DNA from: an uncultured Desulfosoma sp.
GTDB taxonomy: Bacteria > Desulfobacterota > Syntrophobacteria > Syntrophobacterales > DSM-9756
Length of the DNA: 64,000 bases
Direction of reading: 5' to 3'
Assembly (NCBI GenBank): GCA_937960435.1
Contig: CALGPN010000002.1
Span: 62,001-126,000, forward strand
Shown: positions 1 to 7,612 of the stretch, one piece after another
Layout: every line of letters begins with the position of its first letter
How positions within the stretch are numbered: position 1 is the stretch's first letter
The notes under the pieces: model-generated
What the model saw: only the letters and a program-made list of their open reading frames with translations
Database searches by the model: none
Told to the model about the DNA's origin: nothing
Made by a program: the position numbers and the translations under genes

Positions 1-1299
1 GAGCAGCGAACGCACCAGGGCGACGACGGCTTCCATGTGTTCGGACGTCTTGGTGGTGACGAGCTGGGGGGCCATGCCCAGTTTTTCCAGTTCCGAGGTG
101 AAGACGGCCGTTCTTTCCTGGACGTAGTGCTCCAGGCTTGTCCCTTTTTCGGCGGCGCACTGGATGGATCGGCTGTCCAGGTCGGGGAGAAGCACGACGG
201 TTTCCGCACGGAACCCTTTCGAACGCACGAAGCGGGTGAGGACATCGGCCAGCATGAGACGTCGGGCGGTCTCCAGCGACAGGCAGGAGTCCAGGGGGGG
301 GCCGGTGACGGCAATGCGGATTTTGCCTTCCACGACGGGTTTGAAGTCCACTTTGTCCCGCCTCAGAAAGTCGAAAAACCGGAAGTCCGGCTCCAGCATG
401 GTGGTGAAAAGGTTCGTGCTGAGATAGCGGTCTCCGCCGTCGGGGAGCACGGCCACAATCACGCCGTCTTGGCGTTCCTTGGCGATTTCCACGGCGGCCG
501 CCATGCACGCCCCGGAACTCATGCCCACAAAGAGTCCCTCCTCTCGCGCCAGCCGGCGGGCCATTTCAAAGGCGTCTTCATCCTTGACGTGGACGATGCG
601 GTCCAGTTTGTGGCGGTCGAAAATGCCGGGGACGTAAGATTCCTTCATGTTTTTGAGGCCTTGGATCTTATGCCCCGGATAGGGTTCCACGGCCACGACT
701 TCAATGGCCGGGTTGCGTTCTTTCATGGCCTGAAGGATGCCCATGGCGGTGCCGCTGGTTCCCAGGGTCGTCACCACCACGTTCACGCGTCCTTCCGTCT
801 GGTCGTAAATTTCCGGGCCTGTGCCTCGATAATGGGCTTCGGGGTTGGCCAAGTTGTTGAACTGATCCGCCAGGAAGTACTTTTCCGGGTGCTCCCTCAC
901 CATCCGATAGACTTCCTCGATGGCGCCGTCTGTGCCCAATGCGCCGGGGGTGAGCAGAAGTTCGGCCCCGAGGGCCTTCAGAATCTTTTGGCGTTCCAGG
1001 CTCGCGGTTTCGGGCATGGCCAGGATGAGCCGATAGCCTTTGACGGCGGCCACCACGGCCAAGCCGATGCCCGTGTTTCCGCTGGTGGCTTCGATGATGG
1101 TTTTGTCCGCAGTGAGTTCCCCTTTGCGTTCGGCCGCCTCGATCATGAAAAGGGCCGTGCGGTCTTTGATGGAGCCTCCGGGGTTTTTACATTCGAGTTT
1201 GGCGTAGATGGTCGTTCGAGGGTTGGGGTTGAGGCGGTTGATGCGCACGAGGGGGGTGTTGCCGATGGCTTGCAGGACGTTGTCGAACACGTTTTTCAT
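1..1299 (-). CDS. cysK: Cysteine synthase fused to a degenerate cysteinyl-tRNA synthetase-like domain (3' end cut by window)
   Basis: The first ~305 residues are a PLP-dependent O-acetylserine sulfhydrylase. They show the lysine motif NPGGSIKDR (K45), TSGNTG, and GMSSGA near the PLP phosphate site. This enzyme makes cysteine from O-acetylserine and sulfide. From about residue 320 the chain continues into a region that follows the start of CysS: DFKPVVEGKIRIAVTG, LADVLTRFVRSKGFRA and LPDLDSRSIQCAAEKG match the class Ia synthetase order. The zinc-binding Cys of the CysS VCG motif is Thr, and the HIGH box is replaced near residues 338-342. The aminoacylation function therefore looks lost in the part visible. 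433 residues are in the window and the frame is still open at base 1. The ATG at 1299 follows GGAG about 12 bases upstream. Cysteine synthase activity is well supported; the role of the second domain is unknown. Confidence 0.85.
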   Translation of the reverse strand, partial: MKNVFDNVLQAIGNTPLVRINRLNPNPRTTIYAKLECKNPGGSIKDRTALFMIEAAERKGELTADKTIIEATSGNTGIGLAVVAAVKGYRLILAMPETASLERQKILKALGAELLLTPGALGTDGAIEEVYRMVREHPEKYFLADQFNNLANPEAHYRGTGPEIYDQTEGRVNVVVTTLGTSGTAMGILQAMKERNPAIEVVAVEPYPGHKIQGLKNMKESYVPGIFDRHKLDRIVHVKDEDAFEMARRLAREEGLFVGMSSGACMAAAVEIAKERQDGVIVAVLPDGGDRYLSTNLFTTMLEPDFRFFDFLRRDKVDFKPVVEGKIRIAVTGPPLDSCLSLETARRLMLADVLTRFVRSKGFRAETVVLLPDLDSRSIQCAAEKGTSLEHYVQERTAVFTSELEKLGMAPQLVTTKTSEHMEAVVALVRSLL

Positions 1300-1656
1300 C
1301 GCACCGCAATCTCCAAGGTGAGTTTGCCGCAGGTCGCCGTGGCGGCTCGGAGTTTTCTGCAAACCTTCCGCCGGGAACTCGGCGGGTATAGTGAATGGTT
1401 TCCGGGCCTTTGTCAAAGGGTATGGGCTGCGGGAAGAAGCCGGTCCGGAGAGCGAACCGGGAAGAGTGAGGAAAGCGGGCGCGCTCTCAAGGGGGTGACG
1501 GCAAGATGCGTGTTTTCAAGTGTTTGACGACTTCCGGGTGAGGCGCTATATATACGCGGATTGGGCCTAGAGGATGCACTTGGTAAAGACCATGGCGGGG
1601 AGCCTGGGTAAGTGTGCCGAAGACGACAAGGTGGGGAGCGCGACAAGGAGCGATCG
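1300..1656. other. Divergent intergenic region between cysK fusion and panE
   Basis: This 357-base stretch has no convincing gene. It holds a good plus-strand promoter for panE (listed separately). On the minus strand a TTGACA (1411-1416) sits 20 bases from TATACC (1385-1390), too wide for a standard sigma-70 site but possibly part of the cysK promoter. A small CCGCCG/CGGCGG hairpin lies in the presumed cysK leader near 1367-1384. Confidence 0.5.
1524..1552 (+). promoter_or_regulatory. Sigma-70-type promoter for panE
   Basis: TTGACG at 1524-1529 is followed by a 17-base spacer and TATATA at 1547-1552. Spacing and both hexamers fit a housekeeping promoter. It lies ~105 bases before the panE start. 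Confidence 0.55.
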
Positions 1657-2607
1657 ATGAAGATCGGGGTCATGGGAACGGGAGGAGTCGGGGGATACTT
1701 CGGGGGTTTTCTCGCACGCGCCGGAATGGACATCCATTTTGTGGCCCGAGGAAAGCACTTGGAGGCCTTGCAGGAGGAGGGCCTGGAGGTGGTGACCAAC
1801 AACGAAAACTTCCGAGTGCGCATCCACGCCACGTCCGAGCCCGAAGAGATCGGTCCGGTGGATCTGCTCCTTTTTTGCGTCAAATCCCATGATACCGAAA
1901 AAGCCGCGCGGTTCGCCGAGCCCATGGTGGAAGCCGATACGGTGATCCTCACCCTTCAAAACGGCATCGACAACGCCGAGAAACTCGCTCGCCATTTCGG
2001 AGAGGAAAAGATCCTCGCCGGCACGGTTTTCATCGAATCCACCATTGCCTCCCCGGGCGTCATCGCCCATACGGGAAAGCCCGGCAAAATCATCTTCGGC
2101 GAGCCCAAAGGGGAACGGTCCCAGCGCGTGGAAAAGATCGAGCAGACTTTCCGAAACGCCGGGATCGACGTGGAAGTGTCCGAGAACATCCAAAAGGTTC
2201 TCTGGGCCAAGTTTCTCTTTATCTGCGGGGTGCATGGGGTGAGCACGCTGGGGCGGGCGCCGTTGGGCCTGATTTTGGACTGTCCGGAGACCCGAGAGGT
2301 GTTGGAAGGGACGATGAAGGAGGTGCTGGAGCTTTCCAAAAAATGCGGCATCGGGCTTCCGGACGACGCCGTGGAAGAGGCCATGGCGCTCGCCCGTTCC
2401 TACAACCGCCGGTTCAAGTGTTCCATGCTGCGCGACCTGGAATGGCATCGCAAAACGGAAATCGAAGCCCTCAACGGCATGGTCGTGCGCCTGGGCAAGG
2501 AATGCGGCGTCCCCGTGCCCTATAACAGCATCATTTACGCCGTCATGCACCTGGAAAACAAAAAGATCGAAAACCCTGTCTGGGCCAGCCAACTCCTGGA
2601 GCGGTAG
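1657..2607 (+). CDS. panE: 2-dehydropantoate 2-reductase (ketopantoate reductase)
   Basis: This 316-aa protein reduces ketopantoate to pantoate with NADPH, a cytoplasmic step of pantothenate and CoA synthesis. The N-terminus MKIGVMGTGGVGGYFGG is the dinucleotide-binding glycine loop of the ApbA/PanE family. A conserved lysine lies in the VLWAKFLF segment, where the family has its catalytic Lys, and CSMLRDLEWHRKTEIEALNG fits the C-terminal domain. The ATG at 1657 follows AAGGAG (1645-1650). A promoter lies at 1524-1552. It converges on ubiD with a 9-base gap. Some family members act on other 2-oxo acids, so the substrate is inferred. Confidence 0.85.
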   Translation: MKIGVMGTGGVGGYFGGFLARAGMDIHFVARGKHLEALQEEGLEVVTNNENFRVRIHATSEPEEIGPVDLLLFCVKSHDTEKAARFAEPMVEADTVILTLQNGIDNAEKLARHFGEEKILAGTVFIESTIASPGVIAHTGKPGKIIFGEPKGERSQRVEKIEQTFRNAGIDVEVSENIQKVLWAKFLFICGVHGVSTLGRAPLGLILDCPETREVLEGTMKEVLELSKKCGIGLPDDAVEEAMALARSYNRRFKCSMLRDLEWHRKTEIEALNGMVVRLGKECGVPVPYNSIIYAVMHLENKKIENPVWASQLLER

Positions 2608-2616
2608 CTTTTCCTT

Positions 2617-4458
2617 TCAGCTTTTTACGTAGGCGTCGATGCCGAGCTCTCGGGCTCGCCGTCGCACGCGTGCCGCCACTTCGGGATCCATGACGATATC
2701 CTCCGGCCAGGGTCGAAGATGCCCATCCTCCGGCCCCTTCTTGGTGGCGTCCACCACGACGCGCCCGCCGCGTCGGACGATGTCCCGCAGGGGATCGACG
2801 TTGTTGAAGAGTTTCCAGAGGACCAACGAGCCGTCCTGCAGGGAGATGTCCCGATCGTAAAGGATGAAGACGGCGAAAGGGCGCAAAGGTTCGGCGTCGA
2901 ACAATGCCGGGGCCAGGGATCGGGCGGAAACGGTGCCGTCCTTGACCACGTTCAAAAGAAGCACGGGGTTGGCGACATCCAAATCCAGGCGAAGGCATCC
3001 GGTGAAACGCTCGCTCACTGTTCTGACATCCCTTAAGATATCGTCGTCCTTAGGCCACGAGGCGGGACGGGACCGGAGCGGTCGAGGGGCTTCCGAAGCG
3101 AGCCGCGCCGTGGCGTCCAGGCCCACTTTGCCGCCGAAGAGTGGTTCCGGGGCGCTGTGGTCCAGCACGTCCAAAACCCCTTCCGTGATGTAGAGGTCCC
3201 GTTCCAGATCCACGGTGTTGAGCACCGTTTCCAGCACGGCTCGCGGACGGGTCAAATCCACGGAGGCATCCACCATGACCAGCGCCTTGCAGAAGCTCAT
3301 CTGCCCCTGTCCCCACAGCGCGCTCATGACTTTGCGGGCATGACCCGGATATTCCTTGTGCAGGGCGACCACGGTGATGTTGTGGAACACCCCTTCCCAC
3401 GGCAGCCAATAATCTTTGATTTCCGGAAGGACCGTTTGCAAAAGCGGCAGGAAAAGACGCTCTGTGGTTTTGGCCAGGTAGCAGTCTTCCATGGGCGGGC
3501 GGCCCACGATGGTGGCCGGGTAGATGGGGTTCCTGCGGTAGGTGACGGCCGTCACGTGAAAGACGGGGTAGAGGTCGGTGAGAGAATAATACCCCGTGTG
3601 GTCTCCGAAGGGGCCTTCCACGCGCAATTCCTTCGGGTCTACATAGCCTTCCAGGATGAATTCCGCTTCCGCGGGCACTTCCAACGGCACGGTCACGGCC
3701 CGGGTCAGGGGCACCGGAGCGCGCCGGATGAATCCGGAAAGGATCATTTCGTCGACCCCTCGGGGAAGCGGTGCCGTGGCCGCGTAGGTGGTCGCCGGGT
3801 CGGTTCCGATGGCGACGGCCACGGGCATGGGTTTCCCGGCGGCTCGATACTCTTGGAAATAATGGGACCCATCCTTGTGAATGTGCCAGTGCATGCCGGT
3901 GGTTTTGCCGTCGTAGACCTGGAGGCGATACATCCCGGCGTTGCGCTTTCCCGTCTTGAGGCTCTGCGTGATCACGACGGGCAATGTGACGAAAGGCCCA
4001 CCGTCTTTCGGCCAGCATTTGAGGATCGGGAGCCGGTTCAGATCCACGTCGGCTCCTCGCCGAATCACTTCCTGACAGGGTGCCGTGCGGGTCTTGCGGG
4101 GGATGAAACGAAAGAGGTCTAACCCAAGCGGCAAAAGCCGAACGGCTTGGGCCAAAGACTTGGGCGGCTCCACCTCGATGAACCGACGCACGCGAGCCGC
4201 CAACTCATCCAGATGTTGGACGCCCAAGGCCATACACATGCGTTTTTCGCTGCCGAAGGCGTTGGTCAGCACGGGAAAAGGCGATTCCACCACGTTTTCA
4301 AACAGAAGCGCTTTGCCGCCGCCCGGGCTTTTGCACATGATGTCCGTAATTTCGGTAATTTCCAAATCCCGGGATACCGGCGCCTGAATGCGGAGCAGTT
4401 CGCCGTGTTGTTCCAGAGTGCGGACGAAATCCTGTAAGTTTTTGTAAGCTGTCTTCAT
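2617..4458 (-). CDS. ubiD: UbiD-family decarboxylase (quinone biosynthesis; possibly MqnL)
   Basis: This 613-aa protein belongs to the prenylated-FMN-dependent UbiD decarboxylases. Supporting segments are an N-terminal DFVRTLEQHGELLRI, a central MHWHIHKDGSHYFQEY, and EGPFGDHTGYYS, the region that binds prFMN and metal. Its length exceeds E. coli UbiD (~497 aa) and matches the longer menaquinone-type decarboxylases used in the futalosine route. Its ATG (4458) overlaps the ubiE stop by four bases, so it is the last gene of ubiA-ubiE-ubiD. Anaerobes of this kind make menaquinone, so removal of a ring carboxyl in menaquinone synthesis is the more likely role; the precise substrate is inferred. 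No UbiX-type prenyltransferase is in the window. Confidence 0.82.
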   Translation of the reverse strand: MKTAYKNLQDFVRTLEQHGELLRIQAPVSRDLEITEITDIMCKSPGGGKALLFENVVESPFPVLTNAFGSEKRMCMALGVQHLDELAARVRRFIEVEPPKSLAQAVRLLPLGLDLFRFIPRKTRTAPCQEVIRRGADVDLNRLPILKCWPKDGGPFVTLPVVITQSLKTGKRNAGMYRLQVYDGKTTGMHWHIHKDGSHYFQEYRAAGKPMPVAVAIGTDPATTYAATAPLPRGVDEMILSGFIRRAPVPLTRAVTVPLEVPAEAEFILEGYVDPKELRVEGPFGDHTGYYSLTDLYPVFHVTAVTYRRNPIYPATIVGRPPMEDCYLAKTTERLFLPLLQTVLPEIKDYWLPWEGVFHNITVVALHKEYPGHARKVMSALWGQGQMSFCKALVMVDASVDLTRPRAVLETVLNTVDLERDLYITEGVLDVLDHSAPEPLFGGKVGLDATARLASEAPRPLRSRPASWPKDDDILRDVRTVSERFTGCLRLDLDVANPVLLLNVVKDGTVSARSLAPALFDAEPLRPFAVFILYDRDISLQDGSLVLWKLFNNVDPLRDIVRRGGRVVVDATKKGPEDGHLRPWPEDIVMDPEVAARVRRRARELGIDAYVKS

Positions 4459-5192
4459 GGTCCATCCTTCGGGCAGCGGCCGATCCAGTAATAGGTGATG
4501 CCTCCGGTGAGCAACCGGATGCGCCGCGAGATGAAGCCTTCCGCAGCGCCCAAAGCGCTCATGGCTTCCGGGCTGATAAAAGCACCGACGGAAGCCGGCA
4601 GATACCGATAAGCTTCGACGTCTCGAGAAACCCAGCCGCCGAGGCGCGGCAAAATGTTTTCAAAATAGAACAAATAGGGAGCCCTCAAGAGCGGGTGTTG
4701 CGGCAGACTGAACTCCAGGATGAGCACATGACCGCCGGGGCGAAGAACGCGCCGGAATTCCCGGAACGCCTGCCCTATGTCCGGCATATTTCGAATCCCA
4801 TAGGCGATCATCACGGCATCGAAGGAATCGTCCCGAAAGGGCATGCCCAGGGCGTCCCCGGCGATCAGCCCGTAGCGGGAGTCCGGGATGGAGCGCACAT
4901 AGCGTTTCTCTGCGGCGATCCGCAGCATGTTTCGAGAAAGGTCCAAGCCGACGACGGTGACGTCGGGGCTTCGGTGCAGCGCGGCAAAGGCGAGATCCCC
5001 CGTTCCCGTGGCCACATCCAGGATCTTTTTCGTGCGGGGAGCGACCTGCCGCAAGGCGTGAACCGCCTGGCGGCGCCACCACAAATCCACGCCGAAGGAC
5101 AAGAAGTGGTTCAAAAAATCATAGGTGGCCGCAATTCGGTCGAACATGGACCCGATGCGGCGCGGGCTCTTTTCCAAGGACACATGGGTCAC
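4455..5192 (-). CDS. ubiE: Demethylmenaquinone/2-polyprenyl methyltransferase
   Basis: This 245-aa SAM-dependent methyltransferase performs the C-methylation of demethylmenaquinone (or the ubiquinone equivalent). It shows the UbiE opening VGSMFDRIAATYDFLNH-type segment, motif I ILDVATGTGDLAF, and the family signature AYGIRNMPD followed by FREFRRVLRPGGH and LEFSLP. The frame stays open far upstream, but the GTG at 5192, eight bases after AGGAG, begins the conserved N-terminus. It sits between ubiA (11-base gap) and ubiD (ATGA overlap), so the three are almost certainly co-transcribed. Confidence 0.88.
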   Translation of the reverse strand: MTHVSLEKSPRRIGSMFDRIAATYDFLNHFLSFGVDLWWRRQAVHALRQVAPRTKKILDVATGTGDLAFAALHRSPDVTVVGLDLSRNMLRIAAEKRYVRSIPDSRYGLIAGDALGMPFRDDSFDAVMIAYGIRNMPDIGQAFREFRRVLRPGGHVLILEFSLPQHPLLRAPYLFYFENILPRLGGWVSRDVEAYRYLPASVGAFISPEAMSALGAAEGFISRRIRLLTGGITYYWIGRCPKDGP

Positions 5193-5203
5193 GATCGAGG
5201 CTC

Positions 5204-6058
5204 CTAGGAGAGGGTCACGTCGAGCCAGACGGCGGCGAGCAAAAGCACGGAGACCACACTGTTGACATGAAAGAAGGCGATGGGAATGCGCTCCAGCCGG
5301 TCGGGCCGAACCAGCCGGTGTTCGAGAACGAGAAGTCCGACGATGGCCAAAAGGAAGCCGTAAAAAATAGGCCCCAAATGGAAGGCCTGCCCAAAGGCGG
5401 CAAGAGCCACGACAGTAGCCCCGTGGAGGGCGGCGGAGAGGCGCAAGGCCCCTTCGATGCCCCATCGGGCGGGCACGCTGTAAAGGCCCATGCTGCGGTC
5501 GAAATCCACGTCCTGACAGGCGTAAAGGATGTCGAAACCGGCGATGTAGGTCATGAGGGCCCCGGAGAGGAGGAGAATTCGGACGTCCAGGGAACCGGTC
5601 ACGGCGATCCAAGCGCCGATGGGAGCCAACCCGATGGCGGCCCCGAGATAGAGATGCGAGGCGGCCGTAAAGCGCTTGGTGTACGAATAGCCGAAGAGCA
5701 CGGCGAGGCAGGGGACGGAGAGCTTGAAACACAAAGGACCCAGCATGGCCGTGCTGAAAACGAAAAGGCCCGACGATGCCGCAATGAAAGCGACCATGGC
5801 CCGAGAGGAAATTTCTCCGGTGACCGACGGCCGATCGGCCGTCCGGGGGTTCAAACGGTCGAAACGGGCATCCACCAAGCGGTTGAAACCCATGGCGGCG
5901 GAACGGGCACCCACCATGGCCAGGACAATCCAAAAGAAGGACGACACCGTCACGGGTTTCAATCGATGAGCCAGAGTGACGGCGGCCAAGGCGAAAGGCA
6001 AGGCGAAGACGGTGTGGCTGAATTTGATGAGTTTTCCATAGGTCTGAACGGATCTCAT
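5204..6058 (-). CDS. ubiA: UbiA-family polyprenyltransferase (possibly MqnP)
   Basis: This 284-aa integral membrane prenyltransferase has about eight hydrophobic segments. It carries both magnesium-diphosphate motifs: NRLVDARFDRLNPRTADR (residues ~65-82) and DILYACQDVDFDR. It attaches the polyprenyl tail to an aromatic acid in quinone synthesis. With ubiE and ubiD it forms a three-gene quinone operon. In organisms using the futalosine route this UbiA paralog is named MqnP, which is likely here because no men or chorismate-lyase genes are nearby. The ATG at 6058 follows GGAGA; longer in-frame starts lie upstream but lack conserved sequence. Confidence 0.85.
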   Translation of the reverse strand: MRSVQTYGKLIKFSHTVFALPFALAAVTLAHRLKPVTVSSFFWIVLAMVGARSAAMGFNRLVDARFDRLNPRTADRPSVTGEISSRAMVAFIAASSGLFVFSTAMLGPLCFKLSVPCLAVLFGYSYTKRFTAASHLYLGAAIGLAPIGAWIAVTGSLDVRILLLSGALMTYIAGFDILYACQDVDFDRSMGLYSVPARWGIEGALRLSAALHGATVVALAAFGQAFHLGPIFYGFLLAIVGLLVLEHRLVRPDRLERIPIAFFHVNSVVSVLLLAAVWLDVTLS

Positions 6059-6131
6059 GGACAAGGTCTCCGTGGTGCGTCCCCACATGGCGCAACGTCC
6101 GGACGAAGGTTCTGGCGTTCCGAAAGCGTAT

Positions 6132-6159
6132 CTATTAGCATAGACGCCCTGTTTAGCAA
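6132..6159 (-). promoter_or_regulatory. Candidate promoter for ubiA-ubiE-ubiD
   Basis: Read on the minus strand, TTGCTA (6154-6159) is followed by 16 bases and TAATAG (6132-6137), with an extended TG before the -10 box. It lies ~75 bases upstream of ubiA in the divergent region shared with rlmD. Confidence 0.35.
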
Positions 6160-6193
6160 CAGACATTTCACGGCACGAAAGGCATGCAACTCC

Positions 6194-7612
6194 ATGGAAT
6201 TGCTCCGGAAGGGCAGCGAACTGGAACTCCGTGTGGAACAGCTGGTTTTCGGCGGCAGGGCCTTGAGCCGCCTCGACGGCTTCGTGGTCCTCATGGATCG
6301 AGCCCTCCCAGGCCAGAAGGTCCAGGTGCGGGTCGTCAAGAAGAAGTCCAATTACGCGGAAGCGCAGGTGATGCGCATTCTGGAGCCTTCCCCGTACCAG
6401 GTTCTACCGGCCTGCGCCCATTTCGGGATGTGCGGCGGGTGCCTCTGGCAAGACTTGGACTACGCGCAGCAATTGGCGTGGAAACATCGCCATGTCTCGG
6501 AATGCTTGAGTCATCTCCCGGACGGCCTTCAGGGCCCCATCGAGGAGGTCACCCCGTCGCCGGTGATCTACGGCTATCGGAACAAAATGGAATTCACCTT
6601 TTCGGCCCGTCGGTGGTTGTCTTCGGATGAGACGGCCCGCGCCGATGTGGCCTATGATCGATCTTGTGCCTTGGGTCTCCATGTGCGAGGTCGGTTCGAC
6701 CGCGTCTTCGACGTGCACGATTGCCGGTTGGAATCACCGGAAGCCATGGCCGTTGTGGACGTTGTGCGCCGCGGCGCCCGAGAAAGCGGGCTTCCCCCCT
6801 ATGACATTCGCACCCACCAGGGTCTCTGGCGTTTTGTCGTGGTGCGGGAAGCCAAGAGGACCGGCCAGCGTCTTGTGCACCTCATCACGGCCGACGCGCC
6901 GGGGGCTGACCGCGCCGTGGAGCGGATCGCCCGAATGCTGGAAGACCAAGGGCCGCCTCTCACCACGTTCGTCCATTCCATTAACCGAACCCGCGCCCAG
7001 GTGGCTCAAGGCGAAGACTCCCGAGTCCTCTGGGGGGCGGGGGGCATTGAAGAGCGTATCGGTCCCCTTCGTTTTCGCATTTCGGCTCATTCGTTTTTTC
7101 AAACGAACACCTTGGGGGCGGAGCGTCTCTATGAAGCGATTCGGGAAAGCGCCGGACTGACCGGTGCCGAGACCGTCTGGGACCTCTACTGCGGCACCGG
7201 GAGCATCGCCTTGAGCTTGGCCTCGCAGGCTCGAAAGGTGACGGGATTTGAACTGGTGGAAGAGGCCGTCGCCGACGCGTACCGAAACGCCGCCCTGAAC
7301 GGTGTGGAAAACTGCCGATTCTTTGCCGGCGATCTCAAGGAGGTGCTTCGGCATACGCCCCGGGACATCCTCGGTGAGCCGCCGGACGTCATCGTCACCG
7401 ATCCCCCTCGATCGGGCATGCATCCCAAAGTCGTCAAGGCCCTTTTGGAACTGGCGCCGCGTCGGATCGTGATGGTTTCCTGCAACCCCTCCACATTGGC
7501 TCGGGATCTCGGCGTTTTGGCAAACAGTTACATCATTTGTTCCGTCCTCCCCTTTGATCTTTTTCCCCACACGCCGCATATCGAATGCGTCGTTCGGTTG
7601 GATCGGAAATGA
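6194..7612 (+). CDS. rlmD: 23S rRNA (uracil-5-)-methyltransferase RlmD/RumA type
   Basis: This 472-aa RNA m5U methyltransferase has an N-terminal TRAM-like domain (residues ~5-62). A 4Fe-4S site is formed by C74, C80 and C83 in CAHFGMCGGC plus a later Cys in DRSCALG. The SAM-binding motif is VWDLYCGTGSIALSLAS, and the catalytic cysteine lies in VSCNPSTLARDL near the C-terminus. Presence of the cluster points to RlmD-type enzymes acting on 23S rRNA rather than TrmA, but the exact uridine cannot be read from sequence. The frame is open far upstream; the ATG at 6194 starts the TRAM domain. Its stop overlaps the next gene by four bases. Confidence 0.85.
   Translation: MELLRKGSELELRVEQLVFGGRALSRLDGFVVLMDRALPGQKVQVRVVKKKSNYAEAQVMRILEPSPYQVLPACAHFGMCGGCLWQDLDYAQQLAWKHRHVSECLSHLPDGLQGPIEEVTPSPVIYGYRNKMEFTFSARRWLSSDETARADVAYDRSCALGLHVRGRFDRVFDVHDCRLESPEAMAVVDVVRRGARESGLPPYDIRTHQGLWRFVVVREAKRTGQRLVHLITADAPGADRAVERIARMLEDQGPPLTTFVHSINRTRAQVAQGEDSRVLWGAGGIEERIGPLRFRISAHSFFQTNTLGAERLYEAIRESAGLTGAETVWDLYCGTGSIALSLASQARKVTGFELVEEAVADAYRNAALNGVENCRFFAGDLKEVLRHTPRDILGEPPDVIVTDPPRSGMHPKVVKALLELAPRRIVMVSCNPSTLARDLGVLANSYIICSVLPFDLFPHTPHIECVVRLDRK

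Noticed and set aside
37..1527. Long plus-strand open frame over the cysK fusion
   Set aside because: It lies in codon register opposite a recognised enzyme on the minus strand and has no known domain; it is a GC-rich shadow.
5267..6193. Upstream extension of rlmD over ubiA
   Set aside because: It would cover the opposite-strand ubiA gene; conserved RlmD sequence starts at 6194.
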